A stretch of 33,265 nucleotides of DNA from Tieghemiomyces parasiticus (taxonomy: Eukaryota; Kickxellomycota; Dimargaritomycetes; Dimargaritales; Dimargaritaceae): contig JANBPT010000499.1 in NCBI GenBank assembly GCA_027575765.1, forward strand, positions 1 to 33,265, read 5' to 3'. A program made the translations under genes and the position numbers. Under the pieces are notes generated by a model that worked only from the letters and a program-made list of their open reading frames with translations, had not been told where the DNA came from and did not search any database. Of this stretch, positions 1 through 10,700 are shown in pieces; positions within the stretch are counted from its first letter, which is position 1, and every line of letters starts with the position of its first letter.

Positions 1-87
1 CTTTTCGTCCATGGCCAGCGCGTACCCCTCGTCTGCCGCACTGCCCGTGTGCGAGTCCAGGTCGTTGACGACCTTATTGGGTGCCAT
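1..87 (-). CDS. 5' end of an unidentified gene, cut by the window edge
   Basis: On the minus strand an ATG at 87-85 opens a frame that stays open for 29 codons to the window edge. The peptide starts MAPNKVVNDLDSHTGS and continues acidic and hydrophilic. Two things suggest it is real. The start context is good (G at -3, G at +4). Most codons end in G or C, as in the confirmed genes here and unlike the spacer to the right. A charged N-terminus like this occurs in many fungal permeases and cytosolic proteins, so no function can be given. It is transcribed away from GCN1, with about 1.65 kb between the two starts. It could also be a chance open frame, because only 87 bases are visible. Confidence 0.4.
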   Translation of the reverse strand, partial: MAPNKVVNDLDSHTGSAADEGYALAMDEK

Positions 88-1740
88 GGCTCAGAAGAAT
101 CAAGGAGGCAACGGGGACGGTATCGAAGAGCGCTATTCACGAATACCGATGTGGGGGTGCCAGTGACCAGCGGAGGAGGAGATATAACAAGGTGGCGATA
201 TACTCTGGTATGGACGTTTTCCTCGGCTGATAGAGACGTGGATTATGCAAGCATGGGTGTAGAGCAAGTCAGGGCAAGCGAACAGCCACCATCCCGATGT
301 GCGGCTGCCGACCTTATAAGAACGGGGAGTCAGGGGAGGGGACTAGAGAAAAGGGGAAAAGGATAGCAGCCAAGGTGAGGCTGGGTACCATGTCCTCATC
401 CATTCTCTCACCACCAGACTGTGCGGCACGCAGACACGTATGGTCGCTGCATTAATGAATTTTCCTTACAATGGCTTGACCGCGTGCCAATGGTGCCTGC
501 CCATTGAGTTGAGCGGTCTAATCGCAACCTAGGCCAGAGAATAACGCGCCATTTCCAGTGAAGCAAATACAATATGTATAGTATCTGCAGGGGACACTGC
601 AGGCGGACGGTGGTCGGCCCCGGCCCCACCATTATACCTGGATGAGGGGCTGGAATCCGCGTCATGGGCTTGTAAAGTGTCAGGTGGACCACCTCTGCAT
701 ACAGTACTCCCGGCCGATCACTTGTCACCTTCTACTGTTTTACCAGAACGGTGACCACTGGAACTCGGCATGGGATTTTGTTCGACCAAGTCGCATCGGT
801 CGGCGCCTGGCTGAGGCATAAATTGCTGGCGCAACGACGGCTTAAGTGCATAGTTCCCACAGCGGACCCTTGCCAATGCAGACTACCGTCTCCGGCTCTC
901 ATCTGCCACAGTCCTATCGTGCGCTCCCCTCACGAGCGTCGATGTCCCACGATCCGGTAATGTATTCCACTCTCTCATCCCTGTTTCACCGCCACTGGCT
1001 TCTCCACTTGCTAATGTGATCCGTCGCTGCGATAGTCATCAAGCGTATGTGTGGGTGTCACTATTCCGACTGGAGCCGCTGGCCTTGGGAGGAGTTATGG
1101 GACTAGCGCTCTGCTGAAAAATGAACTATCCCTGTTGCTCTAGTGCGGTAGCTAGCCGCGAATAATGCGCTGTACGCGCCCGGCCCGTGCACGACGATCC
1201 AACTGGGCGCCTCAATTCCAGTGGGCCACTCTAGACGCACAAGGGTACCCTGTCTAATATCGCCACAAGGCGATTCAATTGGGATACAGACACCATCCCT
1301 ATGCCCCTTTCGCTGCGGATGACCCCATCTATCTCGTTAAGTCGGCTTGCTGCGGACTCGCCAATGGCCAAATAGCTGCGGTACTCCACTGACCTGCCTC
1401 GCACGATCCCAGCCGGGCCCCAGATCCCGCCGATCCAAGCACTGGCTGGGTAAGCCCGACATTTTCCAACTCGGCCTAGGCGCCAGCTCCCATCAAGCTA
1501 CTGTCTGGCACATCTGCAACGGTTCCCTCTCGAGATTCACTGGATTGCAATCCTTTTCTATTATTTATTTCTCCGACCATCCTTTACAGGGCGTTGCCTT
1601 AACGTCCGATCCGTCTGACACGTCACCATCCGCTACGCCGGGTACGATCCCCTACGGCTCCAGCCCAGTAGTCAGCCACCCCTCCCCGCCACACCCATTC
1701 AGCCGTCCGCTACACCACCTTCCCACCCACCCATTCACTG
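88..1740. other. Intergenic spacer upstream of GCN1, no gene seen
   Basis: The short open frames here overlap on both strands, show no GC-ending codon preference and match no family I recognise. The stretch would hold the promoters of GCN1 and of the left-edge gene, which are divergent. An AT-rich patch (tctattatttatttctccg) lies near 1557-1575, about 170 bases before the GCN1 start, followed by a C-rich pyrimidine stretch at about 1670-1735. That arrangement is common in fungal promoters, but no specific binding site can be assigned. Confidence 0.5.
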
Positions 1741-4700
1741 ATGTCCGCCGATTCCGCCCCGGGGCCCGCCAGCTCCGCCTTCGACTGGGACTCTTGGCTC
1801 TCCGTCACCGTCCCGACCCACGTCGGCCGGGGCCCGCTGATCGACCGGGTTGAATTTCTACGTGAAGAGCTGATCCCCAAGTTTGATGCCCTTACCAAAC
1901 GCAATCTCACCGCCGGAGGCGCCGGTACTGACCAGCCATCGGTGACCGCAGTAAGCCGTGTCACGCGCTACCTGGTCACCCAGTACCTCCAGCAGGCCGC
2001 TCTCGACCGCGATCTGAACCGTACGGTATTGGCGGCCGGCCGCACCTTGCTCGGGGCCGGGCGTTCCCTGGCCGTCCTGGCGGCCACTCTAACCCACCTG
2101 CTCGGGCAGTTGGCTGAGGCCCAACCGGCCGACCTGGGCCTGGCTTCCTTGGCCTTTCTACCCGCCGCCCTCGCTTGCGCCGGGGAGCCCGAGCCACCCC
2201 GCGCCGTGGTCGTACCAGCTTGGCTCGGACAGCTCCGCGCCACCCCAGCTGATGTGGCCGCGGGTGTCTGCGCCCCGCGCGTTCCGGCCGCCCGCCGTCT
2301 CGGTCTGTTACATTGGTTCCTAGTCATCTTGGAGGTTCTGTACACCGAGCGTCTTGCCACCGACGATGCCGCTGTGGAGGCTACCCGTCGCGACTTGAGT
2401 CGTGTGGCCCTACGCGCCGTGGCCAGTCTCCTTTATGGACTAGTCGCCGGGACGCCGACGCCGGCCTACCTGGCCCTGGAACGCCACTCCTCCGCCGCCG
2501 AGTTTTCCCTGGACGGGTCCCAGTTCGATCCGGCAGCCCACGGTAGCACCGCCCGTCAGCTATTGCGTACGTACCAACAAGCAGGTGCGGATTTCGCCGA
2601 CGGCGAGGGTATCCTAGCCACCAAGCCCGGTATCGCCCAGTCAGCCCTCACCGCTGTGCGCCGTTTCCTGCGTGCCCACCGCACCCAGTGGGACCCGCTT
2701 CTGGCTCTGCTGTTGGATGCCCCAGCTGAAACCGCCCCGACCTCGCCCGAATCCCTCGAGCGGGGCCTGTACCCCGTCGACCTGGCCTTGCTCGGGTGTG
2801 TGTGGGGCGCCGCCGCCCGCCACCGCCGCCTCGCCGATTTCCCAGCTATCGAAGCCCTACGGACTCGCTATAGTGACGCGTCTATACGCTACCTCGTACA
2901 TGTCACCGCCGCCACAGCACGCGGGCGTCCGCACCCCAATGTGCTTGCTCTGACTGGTGACACCTGGGCGCTCGTGGGCCCGGCGAGCCTGACGCGGGCG
3001 GTCTTCCCGGCGTGGGAGAAGGCCGTCCTCCGCCATCCCGAGGTGGCCATTCCCACGCTGGCCGCCGTCGTTCCTTTCCTGCGCGCGGGACCCGCCAGTG
3101 TCTGGACGGGCGTCGTCGACGACAGCGGTGCAGCCACTGCAAGCCCCGCTGCCGGGAGTGACGGATTAGGAACGGCCCTCTTTAACCAGCTCCGCGTTAC
3201 CCGTCCAGCTGTCCGCGCCGCCTGGTTGCGCCTAGCCACTCTCACCGCTGAATTGGCCGTAGGTGTTGACGCCGACCGGTTCGCCGAGCGTTTGCTGGGG
3301 TTTGTACTGGCCGACAAGCCGGCTCCAGGATCCGAGGCCAAGCAACATGTGTGGGCCGCCTTGGAACTGCTAGCCCGCGATTCCCGTCGGGCCATCGCGG
3401 TCCCAGTGACCGAAAGGCTGGGTCGCCACGCCCCGGCCCGCCCGGCCGCTGAGAGCAAGGCCGTGGAGTCCTCGCCAGAGGATCAAGCCAACTCCGCAAT
3501 CCATCGGTCGTTCGCTCTGGTGCGCCGTATCGAATCCCACCTTACCCGGGAGACCCACGAAGCGGCCGCCGTAGCCGCCCTGCGCTGTTACACCGCCCAC
3601 GCCCTGACGGTGCTCGCTGACCCGACCGCACTGGGAACTGCTAAGGGCCTGGACGCCGATTTTGCCGCCTGGTGGAACGCCGCTGTTCCCGTATGGACCA
3701 CTGCAGTGGCGAAGGCCGACAAGCCCGAACTACGGCGCCAATGGGCTAATGCGGTCGGTGACCTAGCCTGGTACGCCCACAAGTGGCTGGATAAAGCCTC
3801 ACCTGATGGACCACAAGGGCGCGCATCAGCTTTCCGTGCCGATATCTGGCAGACCCAGTGTGCCCCGCGTCTAGCGGAGCCGCTGGCCAAGGGCCTTCAG
3901 GCTGCCGCCAAGAAACTACTGGACGCCCCGCTCACTTACCTACCAGGCCCCACCGAGGGATACGTGGCGGTCACCGTCACCCAAGCTGCGCTGGCCGTCG
4001 GCACCAAAGCGCTGTGGCCTACTAAGATCGACGCGTGGGTTCGCGCCGCAGTTCGTCCAGCCGCCACTGGTAAGACCACCGGGCTGTTTGTGGAGCGTAT
4101 CTACACCAAGCTAACGCTGGCCTCCGAGGTGCGCTGGTTACTGCGCGCCGTGACCAGTTGCTGGCCCGCGGCAGTACAGGGCGTCCGAGTCCGCGAAACT
4201 GCCTTGGCCACAGCGAATCAGATCGACGACGAGAACGGCCCGGCGGCGGTATCTGCCGACCCGGCACTGCTCGCCTTGGATGGTTCCACCGATGAGGCAC
4301 TTGCGCTGGCCCGCGTGCTGGTCCACTTCGCCCTCCACCCGACCCAGCGCAGCTTCCGAAGCTTGGCGCGCACCACCTTGGCCGAGCTGGGTACCACTAG
4401 CGACTCGGCCGTGCTGGCGAAGTGTCTGCAACCCGCCCTTGACGCCTGGCTGTCCGACCGCGAGGCCGAGGTGGCGGCTGATTTGATCACTCCGCAGACG
4501 ACGACGGCGGAGGACAGTGACGCCGAAAGTAAACAGCAACGTGAGCGCGATGCCTGGCCCGGTCGCGTATATGACCTGCTCACTGCGCTGTTCGCCAGTC
4601 ATCGTAACCCGTCCCATGTGACCCACCCGGGCGCCGGAGTGCCGTCCTCCGACGCCGACCACCGGCTCCTGTGTCTTGTCCTGGGCGACTATGCTTCTGT

Positions 4701-7700
4701 CGCCCACCACCCTCTGCTAGCTACACCGGCCCGTGTGGGTCCGCTTGGCCGTCAGTTGGCCCACCTCTACCGCCGACAGGTCACCGATAAGACCGATCAA
4801 TCGGCCGATAAGCCAGACGCCGAACCCTACCACGGTCCCACCGACTCTGCTTTCTGGGCCGCCGGTCTCCCGGCTAACCGGGTGCCTTGGTGGGCCAACC
4901 CGGCGGGCCGGTCCAACGACCGCTACGCCACCTTGTGGGTGACCCTGGTGCAAGGCTGCGGGGTCGACCCCGCCGGCTTCGCCGCCGACCTACGGCTCCC
5001 CTTGGCCGCTGTCCTTCTTCAGCTGGTCCGGAACCTTACCCCACCCCCTGCGCACGAGCAGATTCATGCAGCCGATGCTAATACTACCTCTAAAGCCAAG
5101 GCGTCGACGGTTTCTACGAAACCCTTGGTCCCGGCGGCCACTGCCAAGTCGACCGGTACCACGGCTAAGAAACCGGCCAAGAAGGGAGCCACCAATATGG
5201 ATGACCTCAGCCTTATGTTCTCGGCCATGAACAAGAAGGGAAGCGGGGCGGCTAAGAAACCTGTGGCGGCTAAGCTGGCCACTCCGGCGGCCTCTGCCGG
5301 CCCAAGCGCCAAGCCGGCCACTCCCGTGGCACCCGCCCCGCGCCAGTCCCGCCCGGGGTTCTACCGTGCAGCCCTGGGTGCGCTCTCCACTCTTGGGTTC
5401 GTGGATGCCGACGCATTCGTGCCTTTGGTCTGGCACTATGTCGCGCGCCAGCTGGACCAAGTGGACCAGGCGGATGTCGCCGGAGATGCCCAGACACCGT
5501 ACCCGCTTCCCCATCTCACCACCACTGAGGTCGACATTTGGCGCTACCAGGGCGATCCAGCTGAACCCGTTGTGGACGTACTTGGCCGCCGCGGGCGTGG
5601 TAAGACCGGTTCCACCGCTGCGCTCAGCAAGGAGGAGAGCGCCCTGGTCGCGGATCAACTCGCCAAAGAGAAGCTGACGCGGACGCGCGTGCAGCTCACC
5701 TACCGTCTGCTGCGCGAGGCCTTGGACCTCCTCACCGCCCTGACCCATGCTGCCCGCTGGCAGAGCCAGGCCCTCTTTGAAAGTGAGGAAGCGGAGACAC
5801 TGCCGCTGCATCTGTTGTTTACCCCCATCCTGCGCCGGTTGCTGCTTGGCGACAGTAAGCGCCAAGCCCTCCTGCCGTTGGCGGGGCCCCTGACCGGTTC
5901 CTTGGGTGCACGCGTCTTGGAGGACCTCGCCCTTGTGACCTCCCCGCGCCTTCGTCCGCTCTGCGCTGGCCTTGTGGCGGCCGTGCTCCGTCTCAACCGA
6001 GTGACTGGTGTGCCCCATGCCTGGACCGTCGAGCCCGTCGGTGACCTCGCCCTGCGCATCCTGTACCGTCTCCACTTCCAAGCACAGACCGTGCCCTATG
6101 GAGCCGCTACGTTCACCCTGGTCTATACCCTACTGCAGCCCATCATCCGGGCACCCGCCTGCGGGGCCAAGGACTTAAAGCCGTCTCGCGTTGCCGCCTC
6201 GAACGAGGACGCCGAATACGCTGAGGCCGACCCCGTGGCTGAACGGCTCCTGTTGTGTAATCAGCTGCTTGGCCGTCACGGGCCTGTACTGGCCGCCACC
6301 CCCACCGCCCCGCGTCGTGAGGCGATTGCCGCCCTGCTGGGTGTCATGGCCCAATCTCCTGCTCAGGTCAAGCCTGCCTGTGATCACCTGCTCTCCCTCG
6401 CTGAGGCCATGGATCTCGCCGACAACGCGACCCAGGAGGAGAAGCGGGCCGTGCTGGACGGGTGGGCCGCTCCTGACACTATGGTTCGGGCCGGCGTGCT
6501 CCACGCGGCCGATGCCCTCGACCTTACCGACCTTGATTTTGATTCGGCCGTGTGGGCCGCGCGCTATGATCCGGACGGGGATAACGCAGAGCTCGCGTCC
6601 CGGATCTGGGTCGAGAGCGTTATGGAGGTGCCCGCGGCCACTTACTTTGACGACCTGCGGCCGTTCCTGACCCACGCCGCCGCCCCCGTGCGGAGTGCCG
6701 GCGCCGCTGCCCTGGCCGCCGCCATCACTGTTATCGCCCAGGAGGCCACCCCGGCCGCCTTCCGTCCGGCTTTGATTCGTCTAACCGATTGGTACGTCCA
6801 GCTAGCTGCGCCCGTGGGTCCGGAGTACGACCGGTTCGGAATGGTTATCCCGTCAACCCTTAACCGTATTGACCCCTTCCCGGCCCGGGTTGCCCTCGGC
6901 GAGTGTCTGGCCGCACTGGCCGAACCGGTCACGGCCGCCGACGACGTACGCTACCTCGTCCATTTTTTGATTGTCGAGGGGCCCCTCGGCGATCGAAGCG
7001 GAGCCGTACGCGCCCAGATGCTAACGGCCGGCCTACGACTCGTGGAGCACCACGGCGCGGCGTGTGCCGACCACCTCGTTGCCGAGTTTGACGCGGTGCT
7101 CCAGGGCGACCGCGTCAGCGATGCTGACACGGAGACGGCCGATGCCATCCGCGAGAGCGTCGTGGTCCTCTACGGCGCCCTGGCTCGGTTCCTGTCCCCC
7201 AAGGACCCCCGTGTGGGTCGCGCTGTCTCCCAGTTGCTAAGCGCCTTGGCCACTCCTTCCGAGAGCGTGCAGCGCAGCGTTGCCGAGTGTCTGGCCCCAC
7301 TCACCAAGGGTCAGATGGCCATCGTACCCGATTGGACTGCGCGACTCACCAAGACGTTGTTCGGCCGTGGCGGCACCTACGCTGCCCGCCGTGGCGCCGC
7401 CTACGGCTTGGCCGGAATTGTACGTGGGGTGGGTATCCGGGCCCTGTGGATGTACGAGCTGATGCCGGCGGTTCAGACCCACCTGTCGGACGCGTCCACC
7501 GACGCCCGTGAGGGTGCCCTCTTGGCCGTGGAGACCCTGGCTGACACCTTGGGGTCTCTGTTCGAACCCTACGCCGTCCAATTGGTCCCGGCCCTGCTCA
7601 CTAGTTTTGCCGACTCCGATACCCGCGTCCGCCAGGCCACTGGTGACGCCTGCCAGGCCATCATGGCCCATCTCAGCCCCTACGGCGTGCGCCGCCTCCT

Positions 7701-10700
7701 CCCGTCCCTGCTCCGTGGTCTCCACGACTCGTTGTGGCGTACCAAGGCCGGGTCGGCCGACATCCTGAACCGCATGGCCTACTGCGCCCCCGAACAACTG
7801 TCAATCTGCCTCCCACGCGCAGTGCCGGAGCTGGTCGAAGCCTTGACCGACTCCCATGTCAAGGTCCGTGAGGCCTGCGAACGCGCCCTGCGCAGTTTCG
7901 GTGGCGTCATCACCAACCCGGAGGTCGAGGCATTGGTCCCGCTCCTCCTGCGTGGCCTCTTCGACCCGGCCCACTCCACCTCCCGTGCCCTGGACGGTCT
8001 GCTGCGTACCGCTTTCGTGCACTACGTCGACCCACCCTCCCTCGCCCTCATCGTACCCATCCTACGCCGTGGCCTCATCACCCGCGGCACCCTGACCAAG
8101 CGCCAGGCCGCCCAGGTCGTCGGTAGCATGGTGGTGCTCACTGCGGGCCGCGATCTCGTATCGTACCTACCGGCCCTCGTCCCGCATCTCCGCCAGGTCC
8201 TAGGCGATCCGGTGCCGGATACCCGTGCCACCGCTGCCAAGGCCCTGGGGCTCCTGGTTCGAACCCTGGGCGAGGTTTACTTCACTGCCTTGGTCGACGA
8301 CCTCCTGGCTAGCCTGCGCACTCGCACCACCACCACCGAACGGTCCGGTGCCGCCCAGGGTCTCAGTGAGATCCTCGCCGGACTTGGTGTCGAACGGATG
8401 GAGTCCCTGCTGCCCGAGGTGGTCAAGCTGACCGCCTCGTCCGAGCCGCACGTGCGCGAGGGCTACATGGCCCTACTCATTTACCTGCCGCTCACCTTCG
8501 GCACTCGGTTCCAGCCCTACATCGCCCAGGTGGTGGCCCCCGTCGTCACTGGCCTGGCCGACGAGTCGGAGTACGCCCGCGATGCTGCCCTCCGGGCGGG
8601 CCAGATCCTGATCCGTCACTTCCTACCGCAGTCCATAGAACTTCTCCTGCCCCAGCTTGAGGGTGGTGTCTTCGACACGCGCTGGCGCATCCGTAACAGC
8701 TCCGTTGAACTCATTGGTGACCTCCTGTTCCAGATCACCGGTCTGGATGGCACCCGGACTGACAAGGCCCTAGGTAATGCTCCCGACGTGGATGCCAGTG
8801 ACGACGAGGACGGCGATGGGGTGGCGGCCAACACCAATTCCGGATCCAACGACGCCCAGAACGCGCGCGGCCGTAAGGCGAAGGAAGCTAAGGCGGCCGC
8901 ACGCAATCGGGGCAAGGTCACCCCGGAGGCGCAGGACGATGACGATGACGATGAGGAAGCCGCCGTCGTCACCGTTTCGGCCGATGAGTGCCGCCGGCGC
9001 ATGCTGGCCGCCCTCGGCCGCGACCGCCGTGACGCCGTGCTGGCGGCCCTCTACGTGGTACGGTCCGACACCGTGGCCGTGGTGCGCCAGACCACCACCG
9101 CCATCTGGAAGTCCCTGGTCAGCAACACCCCGCGCACCGTCAAGGAGGTGCTGGCCCCCATCATGGACCTCATTCTCACCCAGTTGGCCTCCGGTGACGA
9201 CGACGGCCGGCGGACTGCCACACGCGCTCTGGGTGACCTCACCCGGAAACTCGGGGAATCCATCCTCGGCCGCGTGCTCCCGATCCTTCAGGCCGGTCTT
9301 GCCCCCGACCGTCCGCTGGCCCAGCGCCGTGGCGCCTGCCTTGGCCTGGGTGAGGTGATTCAGACCGTTACACGCAACCACCTGGAGGATCACGCCGAAC
9401 TGGTGGTTTCTAGTGTTCGGGCTGCCCTGTGCGACGAAGCGGCTGAGGTCCGCGAGGCCGCTGCTGGGACCTTCGATGCCCTACAGTCCACTTGGGGTGC
9501 CCGGGCCACGGACGATATCGTGCCCCATCTGCTGTTAGAGCTTCGTAATCCGGCCACATCCGACCGCGCCCTGGCGGCCCTGCGGAACATCACCGGCGTG
9601 CGCGCCTCGGCGGTGTTCCCGACGCTTATTCCTAAGCTCACCGAACCGCCCATCACCGCCTTCAATGCCCGCGCCCTCGCCGCCCTCGTGCAGGTGGCAG
9701 GATCTGCCCTGGCTCGCCGACTGGGCGCGATCCTCACGGCCCTGCTCTCCGCCCTGGTCAAGGAGCGGGATCCAGAGACTCTCGAGGCCCTGCGCGACGC
9801 CATCACGAACCTGGTCGGTGCGATTGACGGCACTGACGGCCTGCATCACTTAATGCTGCTGCTCTTCGAATACGTGCGACCCGATCAGCCGGCCGCCGCC
9901 CGGATTGCGGGCTGCGGTGTCCTTGCTACCCTTTGCCGGGCCCACCCGAGTCTGGATTACTCCGAGTACGGCCCTGCCTGGGTAGGTACGCTGGTGGAGC
10001 TCTTCGGGGTCCGCGATGACCCTGAATTGGTCGCGACCGCCTGGGACGCCCTGGACGCCCTCGTTAAGGCCTACCCGAAGGAGTCCCTCGACGATCTGGT
10101 TTCCCCGGCCGCCTCTGCGCTGACCGCCGCGACCGATTCTGCGCGCTCGGCAGGCGTGACCACCCTCCCTGGGTTTGCGCTGCCCAAGGGGCCCGCCCCA
10201 GTCCTGCCCATCGGAACCCAGGGCCTACTCGTAGGCGCCCCGGACTCGCGTGAGGCCGCTGCTGACCTGCTGGGCCTCGTGGTGGAGTTTACCCCCGGCG
10301 AGACTCTTCGCCCCTACGTTACCCAGGTCACTGGTCCACTCATCCGTATTGTCGGTGACCGCCACCCGCCTGCTGTTAAGGCCACTATCCTGGCCACGCT
10401 CGTACGGTTGCTGGCCAAGGTACCCACCTTCCTCCGCGCCTTCGTCCCACAGCTACAGCGCACCTTCGTTAAGTGTCTGGCCGACCCGGCCCTGTCCGTG
10501 CGTCGTCAGGCCGTGGCCGCCCTCGCCGCGCTGGTCGGCCTGCAGCCCCGCCTCGACGCCCTCGTGAGCGAACTGTGTGCCGGAAGCCGCGGCGACGGCG
10601 ACGTCCGGGCTGCTTCTCTGCTGGCCCTGGCCGCAGTGCTGGCTAAGGGTACTGTCAGTGATGCCGCCCGCGAACAGGCCCGCACTGCTCTCCTGGCCTG

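Noticed and set aside
4990..6081. 363-codon minus-strand frame inside GCN1
   Set aside because: It is a shadow of the GC-rich GCN1 codons, with Gly/Arg/Gln-rich low-complexity content and no family similarity.
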